DNA of 55,601 nucleotides, from the NCBI RefSeq assembly GCF_001045435.1, contig NZ_LFNG01000014.1, positions 1 to 55,601 of the forward strand. Reading direction: 5' to 3'. Position numbers and translations under genes: made by a program. This stretch comes from Chryseobacterium koreense CCUG 49689 (lineage in GTDB: Bacteria > Bacteroidota > Bacteroidia > Flavobacteriales > Weeksellaceae). Below, one piece after another: positions 1 to 8,509 of the stretch (position 1 is the stretch's first letter; the number at the start of each line of letters is the position of its first letter). The notes under the pieces were generated by a model. It was not told the DNA's origin and searched no databases. It saw only the letters and a list, made by a program, of their open reading frames with translations.

Positions 1-119
1 TTTTTTTCTTCAAAAGAAATATGTAAAACATCATCAATATTACTAATGGCGGTAATATCGAAATGTTCTATCAAAAATTCAGGTAATAAAAGTCGGAGGA
101 TTTCGTAGCTACTTAACAT
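1..119 (-). CDS. ISAon1-type transposase N-terminal region protein (partial, runs off the left edge)
   Basis: Reading leftward from an ATG at 119 there is an open frame of 39 codons that leaves the window at position 1. The product begins MLSSYEILRLLLPEFL and continues with a segment containing EHFDI and FEEK. I recognise this from the short N-terminal-region protein encoded by ISAon1-type insertion sequences of Flavobacteriia, which precedes the transposase proper. The rest of the element lies outside the window, so whether it is intact cannot be judged. Its end must fall between this start codon and the tRNA-Phe terminator at about 203-232. Recognition is from memory of the family. Confidence 0.7.
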   Translation of the reverse strand, partial: MLSSYEILRLLLPEFLIEHFDITAISNIDDVLHISFEEK

Positions 120-202
120 CCAGCAAAATTAATGCTTTCCATAGCTTCCCCCAAGTTTTAAAACTGATCCCAAATTTCGGGGATAATCTCGGCAGCGTAA
201 TT

Positions 203-232
203 AAAAAAACCGCCCTGTTTATGGGGCGGTTT
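203..232 (-). terminator. Rho-independent terminator of tRNA-Phe
   Basis: A perfect 9-bp stem (207-215 with 224-232, AAACCGCCC/GGGCGGTTT) and an 8-nt loop are followed, reading leftward, by a run of T. It starts 2 nt after the 3' end of the tRNA. Confidence 0.9.
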
Positions 233-233
233 G

Positions 234-306
<73 letters not shown>

Positions 307-325
307 ATTTGGTAATTGAGTGCGG

Positions 326-357
326 CAAAAGTATAAACTTTATCGGGATTACACAAA
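326..357 (-). promoter_or_regulatory. Bacteroidetes-type promoter of tRNA-Phe
   Basis: On the minus strand TTTG (354-357) lies exactly 20 bp before TACTTTTG (326-333), matching the TTTG/TAnnTTTG consensus of the primary sigma factor of Bacteroidetes. The -7 element is about 20 bp upstream of the mature tRNA 5' end. Confidence 0.8.
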
Positions 358-462
358 CTTTTCAGAAAACTTTTTTGCTTTGGATAAAAACCCGTTGATT
401 TTCAGAAGGATTATTTTCACAAAGTGCTATCTGCAAATATTTATTTGTGGACAGCTGCCCGC

Positions 463-2286
463 TTATTCACCTTCCTCCTTGCGGATTTGTTCGCTTAATT
501 CTTCCAAAACCGGTTTAATGGTGCTTTCCGGAATCTCGCTGATTCGGATATACATCAGTCCGTCTATCGCATCATTGAAACTTGGATCCACATTAAATGA
601 GATCACTTTTGCATTTTGCTTAATATATTTCTTGATCAAAACCGGCAGTTTCATTTGCGGTTCCAGGTCGTCAATAATCTTATCCAGCTTGTTCAGATCC
701 GACTCCACTTCATCAAAAAATAAACTTTTGTCCCGATCTTTTAGCCTTACTTTGAATTCTTTCTTCGGATGAACATATTGGGCAACCGCAGCATCGTAGT
801 AATTCGAACGCATGAACTCGATCATCAGCGATTTTGAAAATTCGGAAAACTTATCAGAGATACTTACCCCGCCCATCAGAAATTTGTATTCGGGGTTTCT
901 CACGCATACATGGATGATTCCGCGCCAGAGAAGGAAAAGCGGCAATGGTCTCTGCTGATAGTCTGCCGAAATATAGGCCCGTCCCATTTCGATGACCTTG
1001 CGGAAAAACGGTCTCAATTCTGGATCAAATTCAAAGAGCGAACTGGTGTAAAACCCATCAATTCCGTATTTCTTTAATACTTCCGCTCCTAATGCCATCC
1101 GGTATGCGCCCACAACTTTCTTTTCCGCACTGTCCCACAGGAAAAGATGGTGGTAATGCTGGTCATACTCATCCAGGTCGAAAGGCAGGTTGCTTCCCTC
1201 TCCCACTTTTCGGAAGGTGAGTTCACGCTGTCTCCCGATCTCCCGCATAATTGATGGGATTTCGGAATAGGTCGCGAAAAAGACTTCATAATTCCCATTT
1301 CGGAAGAGCATTTTATCTTTTGGGTATAGCGATTCAATATCTTTCACAATATCGTCTTGTGGGGTTTCGTCGATAATGTTCTGAACCACATTTTCCCGCT
1401 TCAATACAGGTATGTTGATCTTCAAATTCGGAATATTGAGCCGCTCTGTAATGGATTTTCGCTTATCATAATAGCTTTTCAGCATATAGATTTTCTTCTG
1501 CAGAAACTCCCCCAATTCCTCCACGGATTCGTATTCATCCATCACTTTTACGGAAACGCATTTCCCGAAACGGATTCTGATCGGCTTCTCCCTTTTGTTC
1601 ATCATTTCAGATGGCAGCATCAAGGTTTGCAGGTCCGGATGGATTTTTGCGGCCTGATAAAACAGTGCACTGTTCTTGGCATGGAAATACATGGGAACCA
1701 CCGGAACTTTAGCCATTTTGATCAGCTTCAGAGCTGGCTTCTCCCATTTTTTATCTAAAATATCACCGAACTCATTATTCCTGTTTGAAACCTCGCCGGC
1801 CGGGAAAATTCCGACACAGCCACCGTTTTGAAGATGGGTGAGCGTTTCGCGCATGCCGGTGGAACTGTTCCTGATTTCCTTTCTGTTTTCAAAAGGATTC
1901 ACCGGAATCACATACGGTTCCATGGGTTTAATTTTCTCTAAGAGGAAATTTCCCATTACTTTAAAATCGGGACGGATTTCGGTCAAGATTTTCGTCATCA
2001 GGATTCCGTCAATCGCACCCAATGGATGATTAGAAACCAAAATGAAAGGACCCGTTTTTGGAATCTTCGCCAGATCTTCCTCAAAGACCACATATTTCAA
2101 ATCCCTTTCCCGAACGAAAGAATCAAAAAAATCCTTCCCGGTCTTATCTTTCAGAACATCGTAAAGGCGGTTCACCTTATCCAGTTTCGTGAGACGCATC
2201 AAGACCGAAGCGATTGGAGTTTTCAAAAACCCAACCTTATTCAGTCCTGAAGCAAGGATTAAATCGTTTTTAGAAATAAGACTCAT
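463..2286 (-). CDS. olsF: Bifunctional O-/N-acyltransferase, OlsF-type ornithine (amino) lipid synthase
   Basis: This 607-residue protein joins two acyltransferase domains. Residues about 60-270 are PlsC/LPLAT-like, with NHPLGAIDG at 86-94 and FPAGE further on. Residues about 330-550 are GNAT-like (N-acyltransferase, hemolysin-like). This order, O-acyltransferase then N-acyltransferase, is that of OlsF, which makes ornithine lipids by adding a 3-hydroxy fatty acid to the amino group and then a second fatty acid. The protein is probably peripheral to the inner membrane. In the PlsC motif the His (87) and Asp (93) are separated by five residues rather than the four of the usual H(X)4D motif. 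The ATG at 2286 lies 3 nt after the stop of the aspartate kinase gene, so the two are co-transcribed. The exact amino acid head group (ornithine, glycine or another) cannot be read from sequence. Confidence 0.8.
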   Translation of the reverse strand: MSLISKNDLILASGLNKVGFLKTPIASVLMRLTKLDKVNRLYDVLKDKTGKDFFDSFVRERDLKYVVFEEDLAKIPKTGPFILVSNHPLGAIDGILMTKILTEIRPDFKVMGNFLLEKIKPMEPYVIPVNPFENRKEIRNSSTGMRETLTHLQNGGCVGIFPAGEVSNRNNEFGDILDKKWEKPALKLIKMAKVPVVPMYFHAKNSALFYQAAKIHPDLQTLMLPSEMMNKREKPIRIRFGKCVSVKVMDEYESVEELGEFLQKKIYMLKSYYDKRKSITERLNIPNLKINIPVLKRENVVQNIIDETPQDDIVKDIESLYPKDKMLFRNGNYEVFFATYSEIPSIMREIGRQRELTFRKVGEGSNLPFDLDEYDQHYHHLFLWDSAEKKVVGAYRMALGAEVLKKYGIDGFYTSSLFEFDPELRPFFRKVIEMGRAYISADYQQRPLPLFLLWRGIIHVCVRNPEYKFLMGGVSISDKFSEFSKSLMIEFMRSNYYDAAVAQYVHPKKEFKVRLKDRDKSLFFDEVESDLNKLDKIIDDLEPQMKLPVLIKKYIKQNAKVISFNVDPSFNDAIDGLMYIRISEIPESTIKPVLEELSEQIRKEEGE

Positions 2287-2289
2287 TGG

Positions 2290-3531
2290 TTATCCGTTTG
2301 TTACGACCTGAATGACTTTATTGGAACTTTGCTCAAAAAGAACATTTTTGTCTTTATAAAAAATATTCAAGTCGTCTAATTTAGCATTTCTAATCGTATA
2401 AAGAGACACATTTTTCAAAAGTTCGGTCTGGAAATCTTTTTGAAGCTCTGAATTAAATTCATCGATTTGTCCGTATTTGTCTTCCAGACAAAGTTCCAGG
2501 GAAATCGCGGTATTCTGCATCAATGAGATTTTAATTTTATTTTTGACCAATAAGGCGAAAATTTGCGTGAGGTGCTGCTCCGCAATAAAGGAGAAATCCC
2601 TGGTAGAAATCCGCAGCATATGTTGATTTTCCTTTAAAATATAGGATTCGGCTTTCTGCGCATCTTCGGAATTTCCAATTTTGGTCCCACTTTTTTTCGG
2701 TTCCAAAAATGACTTGACAAAAAATGGGATATTCTTCTGTTTGAGCGGCTGCAATGTCTTTGGGTGAATTACCGAAGCTCCGTAATACGCCATTTCGATC
2801 GCCTCTTCATAAGAAATCTGAGAGAGCAGCTGCACATTTTCAAATTTCTGGGGATCGCCGGTCATCACTCCCGGAACATCTTTCCAAATCGTCATCTCTT
2901 CGGCGTCCATGCAGTATGCGAAGATTGCCGCAGAGTAATCCGAACCTTCCCTTCCCAAAGTCACCGTGAAATTGTTTTCCTCGGAACCGATGAATCCTTG
3001 AGTTACATAGCAAAGGGACTGATCCAGTTTCGAAATATTTTTTTCGGTTGCTTCCCAGTTGACGTTTCCTTCCCGGTAAAAGTTATCCGTTTTGATGTAA
3101 TCTCTGGCATCAATCCAAGTGTTGGTAAACTGAATGTCATTCAAATATTCACTTAAAATCTTGGAAGAAATCATCTCGCCACAGCTGACGACCTGATCAT
3201 AAACAAAATTGTAATTCGGCGATTTATTTCGTCTTAAAAATGATTCGATGTCGTCAAAAAACAAAGATATTTCTGCAAAAACCGGGTGACCTGCAGCAAA
3301 AATCCCGTTTGAAATCTCCAGGTGGTTTTGCTTGATCTTTTCAATTTCCTGTTGGTAATCAAGTTTGTCAAAATAATTGTGGACCACCTTTTCAAGCGCA
3401 TTCGTGGTCTTTCCCATGGCGGAAACCACCAACAGACATTTCTGGAAACCCTGAGATTCCAGAACCAACGCCACATTTTTCACGCCTTGTGCATCTTTCA
3501 CAGAAGCACCTCCAAACTTAAAAACCTTCAT
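2290..3531 (-). CDS. lysC: Aspartate kinase (monofunctional)
   Basis: This 413-residue protein phosphorylates aspartate, the first step towards lysine, threonine, methionine and diaminopimelate. The N-terminus carries the kinase signature KFGGASV (residues 5-11), and a GREGSDYSAA segment lies in the middle. The last roughly 120 residues look like an ACT-type regulatory region. Length fits a monofunctional enzyme; there is no fused homoserine dehydrogenase. It is the first gene of a two-gene unit with the olsF-type gene, 3 nt downstream. No convincing TAnnTTTG promoter was found in the AT-rich 200 bp upstream. Confidence 0.92.
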   Translation of the reverse strand: MKVFKFGGASVKDAQGVKNVALVLESQGFQKCLLVVSAMGKTTNALEKVVHNYFDKLDYQQEIEKIKQNHLEISNGIFAAGHPVFAEISLFFDDIESFLRRNKSPNYNFVYDQVVSCGEMISSKILSEYLNDIQFTNTWIDARDYIKTDNFYREGNVNWEATEKNISKLDQSLCYVTQGFIGSEENNFTVTLGREGSDYSAAIFAYCMDAEEMTIWKDVPGVMTGDPQKFENVQLLSQISYEEAIEMAYYGASVIHPKTLQPLKQKNIPFFVKSFLEPKKSGTKIGNSEDAQKAESYILKENQHMLRISTRDFSFIAEQHLTQIFALLVKNKIKISLMQNTAISLELCLEDKYGQIDEFNSELQKDFQTELLKNVSLYTIRNAKLDDLNIFYKDKNVLFEQSSNKVIQVVTNG

Positions 3532-3712
3532 CTAAATATTTAAAAATCAATAATTTATTATTAAAAATATTCCTTACAAAATTTATCTTTTGGACAAAAT
3601 ATTTGAGGTCTCAAAAATACTTATTTCACATGGGATATGAAAACCTATTTTTAAGAAAAAGACTTTTGAAAAAACATAGTGAACCGTTAATTCCATATTC
3701 CGCACATCGGCA

Positions 3713-3737
3713 TAAAAAAAATCCCGAAATCGGGACT
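3713..3737 (-). terminator. Terminator of purA
   Basis: The minus strand reads AGTCCCG-ATTT-CGGGATT followed by T6. The stem is 7 bp including one G-T pair. It begins about 6 nt after the purA stop codon. Confidence 0.85.
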
Positions 3738-3743
3738 TTTAAT

Positions 3744-5030
3744 TTAAAACAATTCCTTGCGGATGATATTCTGACTTCTTTCCGGACCTACGGAAACCAA
3801 GTAAACATTGATTCCCAAATATTCCTCGATAAACTCAATGTATTTCTTGGCGTTTTCCGGAAGTTCGTCATAGCTTCTGGCGTGGGAAATATCCTCTTGC
3901 CAACCGTCGAGTTCCTTATAAATCGGCTCGTAATCATAAAGTTTCGTGGTAGAAGAGGTGAAATAATCGATGATTTTTCCATCTTCCGTTTTGTAAGCGG
4001 TGGCTATTTTCAGAGGCGAAATTCCAGAAAGCACGTCCAATTTCGTAATCACCAAATTATTGATCCCGTTGATCATGGTCGCGTGACGAAGTGAAACCAA
4101 ATCGAGCCAACCTGTTCTTCTGGGCCTTCCTGTAGTGGCACCAAATTCGGCACCTATTTTTCTGATTTTTTCACCAAGCTCATTGTCCAGTTCGGTCGGA
4201 AAAGGTCCGTGCCCAACTCTGGTGGTATAAGCTTTCGCCACTCCGATGAGATTTTGCAGACTGGTCGGCGGAACTCCTGCTCCCGCACAAACGCCGCCGG
4301 TGGTGGGAGACGAAGACGTGACAAAAGGATAAGTCCCAAAATCGATATCCAGCATTAATGCTTGTGCACCCTCGAATAGAATGTTTTTCCCATCGTGGAT
4401 CGCGTGGTTCAATTCCACTTCGGTATCCACAATCCGGTCTTGCAATTTTTTACCTAACTCTAAGAATTCATGGTAGATTTCGTCAAATTCCAGCCCAGGT
4501 TTTTCAAAATATTTCTCAAAAAGTGAATTTTTGATTTTAAGGTTCTTTCTAATTTTTTCGGCTAAAATATCCGGATTCAAAAGATCAACCATACGGATTC
4601 CTACTCTGGCGATTTTATCTTCATAGCAAGGTCCGATTCCTTTTTTGGTGGTGCCGATTTGGGTTCCGCCCTCTTCCTCTTCGCGGTACTGGTCGAGCAA
4701 AATGTGGTAAGGCATGATCACGTGTGCCCTTCTGGAAATAAAGACGTGGTCGGTTTTCAGTCCTTTGCTTTCAATCTGCTCAATTTCGCGGATAAAGGAT
4801 TTTGGATTCACCACCACTCCGTTTGCAATAATGCATTTTCCTTTGCACTGCAGAACGCCGGATGGAAGAAGGTGCAGGACGAATTTTTCATCGCCCACAT
4901 AAACGGTGTGACCCGCGTTGTCTCCGCCTTGAAATCGAACGACGTAATCTGACTTTGCGGAAAGCACATCCGTAATCTTTCCTTTGCCTTCATCGCCGTA
5001 CTGAAGACCTACAACCACATAAGTTGCCAT
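3744..5030 (-). CDS. purA: Adenylosuccinate synthetase
   Basis: This 428-residue protein condenses IMP with aspartate using GTP, committing IMP to AMP synthesis. The P-loop-like motif GLQYGDEGKGK is at residues 8-18, NAGHT follows at about 38-42, and the family block TTGRPRRTGW is present in the second half. Length is normal for the family and it is cytoplasmic. It is monocistronic, with its own terminator (3713-3737) and a well-formed upstream promoter (5056-5087). hpt and adk, which also handle purine nucleotides, lie further right on the same strand but are separated by other genes. Confidence 0.97.
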   Translation of the reverse strand: MATYVVVGLQYGDEGKGKITDVLSAKSDYVVRFQGGDNAGHTVYVGDEKFVLHLLPSGVLQCKGKCIIANGVVVNPKSFIREIEQIESKGLKTDHVFISRRAHVIMPYHILLDQYREEEEGGTQIGTTKKGIGPCYEDKIARVGIRMVDLLNPDILAEKIRKNLKIKNSLFEKYFEKPGLEFDEIYHEFLELGKKLQDRIVDTEVELNHAIHDGKNILFEGAQALMLDIDFGTYPFVTSSSPTTGGVCAGAGVPPTSLQNLIGVAKAYTTRVGHGPFPTELDNELGEKIRKIGAEFGATTGRPRRTGWLDLVSLRHATMINGINNLVITKLDVLSGISPLKIATAYKTEDGKIIDYFTSSTTKLYDYEPIYKELDGWQEDISHARSYDELPENAKKYIEFIEEYLGINVYLVSVGPERSQNIIRKELF

Positions 5031-5055
5031 AAATTTTTACTTTTTTAGATTTCCA

Positions 5056-5087
5056 CAAAATTAGTTTTAATAAAAATAGCGGGCAAA
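5056..5087 (-). promoter_or_regulatory. Bacteroidetes-type promoter of purA
   Basis: On the minus strand TTTG (5084-5087), a 20-bp spacer and TAATTTTG (5056-5063) match the phylum consensus. The -7 element is 25 bp before the purA ATG. Confidence 0.75.
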
Positions 5088-5122
5088 AATTGTGGAAAAA
5101 TAATTACTTGTACAGGAATGAC

Positions 5123-5791
5123 TTAATCGAAAAATGCCGCATCCAAAAAATCATTGAGGGGTTTTATGGATTGATAAATTTTGGAAAAATGATGGATGGC
5201 TTTCTCGGAATGAAGCGCAGAATCGGAAACCGGGTGCATCACCACGAAACTCTTTAGTTTCAGGTATTCCCCCATCGGATCGTCTTTTTCAAAACCTTGC
5301 GGAATTTTTATCAGTTTGTTCTCCACGCTCAATCCACGGAAATGATTACGAAAATCATCTTTTTCCAGAATTTTTAAAAAATCTTTGCCGTTCCTTGATA
5401 TTTCTTTGCGAATTTCCTTTAAATCAGAACTTACAGGTTGATAAACTCCGCCTGCCAAAAAAGATTTCCCCGGTTCAATATGGAGATAATATCCGGATTT
5501 TCGATTTCCTTTTCCCATTCCTAAACTCGCACCGAAATTGGTTTTGTAGGGGGATTTATCTTTTGAAAAACGGGTATCGCGATAGATTCTGAACAGCGAT
5601 TTTTTGGCATCCATTTTTCCGATTCCCTCATCGAATTCCGAAATCTCTTCGATCAAACCTTCCACAAACGCAATGACGTTCTGGTGTGCAGAAACATAAC
5701 TCATTGTGTTTGCATTGAACCAGTCGCGGTTGTTATTCCTTGATAATTCCCTGAGGAACTGCAGGGTGGAATTTTCGATTGCCGGTTTCAT
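5123..5791 (-). CDS. DUF2461 domain-containing protein
   Basis: This 222-residue protein matches the DUF2461 (TIGR02453) family in length and motifs: NRDWFNAN near the N-terminus, FRIYRDTRFSKDKSPYKTN at about 66-84, and GYYLHIEPG followed by GGVYQP in the middle. The family is widespread in bacteria and its biochemical function is not known to me. No signal peptide or membrane segment is visible, so it is probably cytoplasmic. It is divergent from the helicase gene at 5970 across about 180 bp of AT-rich sequence. Confidence 0.88.
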   Translation of the reverse strand: MKPAIENSTLQFLRELSRNNNRDWFNANTMSYVSAHQNVIAFVEGLIEEISEFDEGIGKMDAKKSLFRIYRDTRFSKDKSPYKTNFGASLGMGKGNRKSGYYLHIEPGKSFLAGGVYQPVSSDLKEIRKEISRNGKDFLKILEKDDFRNHFRGLSVENKLIKIPQGFEKDDPMGEYLKLKSFVVMHPVSDSALHSEKAIHHFSKIYQSIKPLNDFLDAAFFD

Positions 5792-5799
5792 GTGTCGTA

Positions 5800-5816
5800 A
5801 ATTTTGATCAAAATTA
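5800..5816 (-). promoter_or_regulatory. -7 element embedded in a 16-bp palindrome upstream of the DUF2461 gene
   Basis: TAATTTTG (5809-5816, minus strand) is a full -7 match, with CTTG instead of TTTG 20 bp further upstream. It overlaps the perfect palindrome AATTTTGATCAAAATT (5800-5815), which ends 9 bp before the ATG. The palindrome could be an operator or chance in AT-rich DNA. Confidence 0.4.
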
Positions 5817-5935
5817 ATTTAAATCGTGGACTTTACCAAGATTCTCATTTAACAAAAAATTAAAAATAAGCACCAATTTTTATCAAAAATAAAAAAAACT
5901 TCGTTTTCACTGCCTTCAACTCCCAAATTTATCCG

Positions 5936-5943
5936 TATCTTTG
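5936..5943 (+). promoter_or_regulatory. -7 promoter element of the DEAD-box helicase gene
   Basis: TATCTTTG matches TAnnTTTG exactly, 26 bp before the ATG. No clear TTTG is present at the -33 distance. Confidence 0.55.
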
Positions 5944-5969
5944 CCGCCAAATTATAGACGATCATTTAC

Positions 5970-7682
5970 ATGAATTTATTTACGGAGACCAATCTAAGTC
6001 CTGAAATATTGCAGGCAATTGGCGAATTGGGCTTTACTAGCCCGACAGAAATCCAAAAACAGACTATTCCTTTTATCTCTACAGATACCCGCGATCTCAT
6101 CGCACTTGCGCAAACAGGAACAGGCAAAACAGCAGCATTTTCGCTTCCGATTTTGGATATGATTGACGACGGGAGTCGCAAAATCCAACTTTTGGTGCTG
6201 TGTCCTACAAGAGAACTTTGTTTGCAAATTACCAAAGACATTAAGAATTATTCGAAATACATGAAAAACATCAAAACCACAGCGGTTTATGGTGGAAGCA
6301 GTATTACCGAACAAATCCGATCACTACGTGAGAAACCACAGATTATTGTGGGAACTCCAGGTAGGGTTATTGACTTAATCAACAGAAAAGCACTCGACTT
6401 CTCTGAAATCAACTGGTTGGTTTTAGACGAGGCCGACGAAATGCTTTCCATGGGCTTCAAAGATGATTTGGAAACCATTTTGCGCGAAACACCGGAAACC
6501 AAACAAACGCTTCTGTTTTCGGCAACGATGAACAAAGAAGTGGAAAGGATTTCTAAGAATTACTTAACCACTCCTCATCGTATTTCCGTGGGATCTATCA
6601 ACGAGGTGAAGAAAAACATTAAGCATGAATTTTATGTGGTAGGTTACCGTCATAAGAAAGAAGCTTTGAAAAGATTGATCGATGCAAATCCTAATCAATA
6701 CTCGATTATTTTCTGCCGTACCCGTATGGAAACCCAGGAAGTTGCCGACTTTTTGATGCAAAATGGATACGGTGCAGACGCACTTCACGGCGATTTATCT
6801 CAGGCGCAGAGAGATACCGTGATGAAAAAATTCCGACTCAAAAATATTGAAATTTTGGTAGCGACAGATGTGGCGGCAAGAGGTTTGGATGTGAATTCTC
6901 TGACACACGTGATCCACTACTCCCTTCCTGATGACCCGGAAGTTTTCGTGCACCGAAGCGGAAGAACCGGTAGAGCCGGGAAAGACGGAATCTCGATGTC
7001 TTTGATTAAACCTGAAGAATCTAGAAAATTAAAGCAAATTAGATCTTCCACAAAAATTGATATTGTTGAAAAGAAAATCCCAACCGGAGAAGCGATAATC
7101 AAAGCTCAGGTAGGTGGTGTTTTCGAAAAATTATTTACTGAGCATGAAGAATTTTTCACTTTCGATGACGCTTTAATTCCTGATTTATCTGAATTTTCTA
7201 AAGAAGAATTGGTTCACAAATTATTGCAATTGCAATTGAGAGATTTAGCTATGTTCTACAAAGATAAGAACGATTTGGCTGATCAGAAATTCAACAGTGA
7301 TGACCGTGGTGAAAGAGGCGGAAGAGATCGTGATCGCGGAAGAGACCGTGATCGTGGAAGAGACCGTGACAGAGGAGAGAGAAGAGACAGCTTCAGAGAG
7401 GGAGGAAGAGATCGCGACAGAAAGCCAAGAAAAAGCAATGGGGAAATGACTCGTTTTTTCTTTAATCTTGGAAAAAGAGACCATTTGAAAAAAATTGATA
7501 TGCTCGACATCCTGAACAAGGCGACCTCGAAATCCAAGAAACGACCGGACATCGGAGATATCGAAATCATGGAGAAGTTTTCATTCTTCGAAGTGGAAAA
7601 ATCCTTCAAAGAAGATGTTTTAAGAGGATTGCAATCCTTGAAATTCAAGGGCAAGGAAATGCGGGCGGAAGTCGCAAATTAA
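5970..7682 (+). CDS. DEAD-box RNA helicase (DeaD/CsdA-like) with RD-rich linker and C-terminal RNA-binding domain
   Basis: This 570-residue ATP-dependent RNA helicase is probably involved in ribosome assembly or RNA turnover. Visible motifs are the Q-motif region (FTSPTEIQ, 22-29), motif I AQTGTGKT (47-54), PTREL, TPGR, motif II DEAD, motif III SAT, and motif VI HRSGRTGR. Residues about 437-490 form a low-complexity Arg/Asp/Gly linker containing three copies of GRDRDR-like units. Residues about 493-570 resemble the DbpA-type RNA-binding domain found at the end of DeaD and DbpA helicases. A strong terminator follows, so the gene is probably monocistronic. The exact RNA target cannot be inferred. 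Confidence 0.93.
   Translation: MNLFTETNLSPEILQAIGELGFTSPTEIQKQTIPFISTDTRDLIALAQTGTGKTAAFSLPILDMIDDGSRKIQLLVLCPTRELCLQITKDIKNYSKYMKNIKTTAVYGGSSITEQIRSLREKPQIIVGTPGRVIDLINRKALDFSEINWLVLDEADEMLSMGFKDDLETILRETPETKQTLLFSATMNKEVERISKNYLTTPHRISVGSINEVKKNIKHEFYVVGYRHKKEALKRLIDANPNQYSIIFCRTRMETQEVADFLMQNGYGADALHGDLSQAQRDTVMKKFRLKNIEILVATDVAARGLDVNSLTHVIHYSLPDDPEVFVHRSGRTGRAGKDGISMSLIKPEESRKLKQIRSSTKIDIVEKKIPTGEAIIKAQVGGVFEKLFTEHEEFFTFDDALIPDLSEFSKEELVHKLLQLQLRDLAMFYKDKNDLADQKFNSDDRGERGGRDRDRGRDRDRGRDRDRGERRDSFREGGRDRDRKPRKSNGEMTRFFFNLGKRDHLKKIDMLDILNKATSKSKKRPDIGDIEIMEKFSFFEVEKSFKEDVLRGLQSLKFKGKEMRAEVAN
7320..7373 (+). repeat. Three tandem 18-bp repeats encoding Gly-Arg-Asp-Arg-Asp-Arg
   Basis: Units at 7320-7337, 7338-7355 and 7356-7373 each begin GGAAGAGA(T/C)CGTGA. 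The first two encode GRDRDR and the third GRDRDRG-like residues (codons 451-468 of the helicase). Such in-frame repeats can expand or contract without breaking the reading frame. Confidence 0.85.
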
Positions 7683-7707
7683 TACAAATTCTTATTCACC
7701 AAATATA

Positions 7708-7735
7708 AAATCAGCAAAAATTTGCTGATTTTTTT
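7708..7735 (+). terminator. Terminator of the DEAD-box helicase gene
   Basis: AAATCAGCAAA (7708-7718) pairs with TTTGCTGATTT (7721-7731) and runs into T7. It lies about 25 nt after the stop codon. Confidence 0.9.
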
Positions 7736-7762
7736 ATTTTATGCGAATTTGAATTTCCAATG

Positions 7763-7778
7763 TTAACAAAACTTAACA
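7763..7778 (+). promoter_or_regulatory. Direct repeat TTAACA-N4-TTAACA (possible Pho-type box) upstream of the phosphate uptake genes
   Basis: Two TTAACA copies (7763-7768 and 7773-7778) repeat with a 10-bp period, and a degenerate third (TTAAAACA) follows. Together they also form the dyad TGTTAA-N6-TTAACA. TTAACA-type direct repeats with helical spacing are the PhoP box in Bacillus; use in this phylum is inference. A weak -7 element, GAAATTTG (7810-7817), lies downstream. Confidence 0.4.
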
Positions 7779-7843
7779 TTAAAACAAAAATTAGCCATAG
7801 ACTTTTTCGGAAATTTGCAGCAGTAATTTTAAACTAAAAAAAA

Positions 7844-8482
7844 ATGGGAATCGGAAATATTTTTAAGGCATTCCAACCTAAAGACAAAGTGTTTTTTGTA
7901 TTGTTTGAAAAAGTGGCAGAAACATTGGTTTCCATGTCGAAAGAATTTCATGAAAGTTTGCTGGAATTCGATATCAATGACGACACGATGCTGAAAGATA
8001 TGAGCGATTACGAACACAAACTCGATGATTTGACCCACGAGATCTTCGTGCAGCTTGGCGAAAACTTCATCACTCCGTTTGACCGGGAAGACATCAGTAC
8101 TTTGGCTAGCGGACTAGACGATATCGCAGATTTCATGTATGCCTCAGCAAAATATATTTATCTGTACAAAACTCCGCTGGACCCTTCATACACAGAATTC
8201 TCCCTGCTTATTTATAAGTCATGTGTAGAGATCGAAAATGCGATTAAAAACATGAAGGATTTCAAGAATCCTAGAGAAGTAAAAGAATCCTGTATCAAAA
8301 TCAATTCATTCGAAAATATTGCCGATGACGTTTTGAGCCAGGCTACCGTAAAACTTTTCGAAACTCAGGATGCGATCAACATCATCAAAATCAAATCTGT
8401 TCTGGAATACCTTGAAACGGTGACTGACAAAGCAGAAGACGTGGCAAACACGATTGAGAACATCATCATCAAATACGCATAA
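7844..8482 (+). CDS. DUF47 family protein (PhoU-like Pit accessory protein)
   Basis: This 212-residue helical protein has the DUF47/PhoU_div pattern: an N-terminal FFVLFEKVAET segment, FITPFDREDI at about 78-87 (a typical metal-binding region), and a C-terminal helix with LEYLETVTDKAEDVANTIE. DUF47 proteins are encoded next to PiT transporters and are thought to modulate them. Here the PiT gene starts 27 nt downstream on the same strand, which supports that role. It is cytoplasmic, with no signal peptide. The TTAACA repeats upstream suggest phosphate-responsive control, which is not proven. Confidence 0.92.
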   Translation: MGIGNIFKAFQPKDKVFFVLFEKVAETLVSMSKEFHESLLEFDINDDTMLKDMSDYEHKLDDLTHEIFVQLGENFITPFDREDISTLASGLDDIADFMYASAKYIYLYKTPLDPSYTEFSLLIYKSCVEIENAIKNMKDFKNPREVKESCIKINSFENIADDVLSQATVKLFETQDAINIIKIKSVLEYLETVTDKAEDVANTIENIIIKYA

Positions 8483-8509
8483 TCTGTTCATTAACACAAA
8501 AAATAAAGA

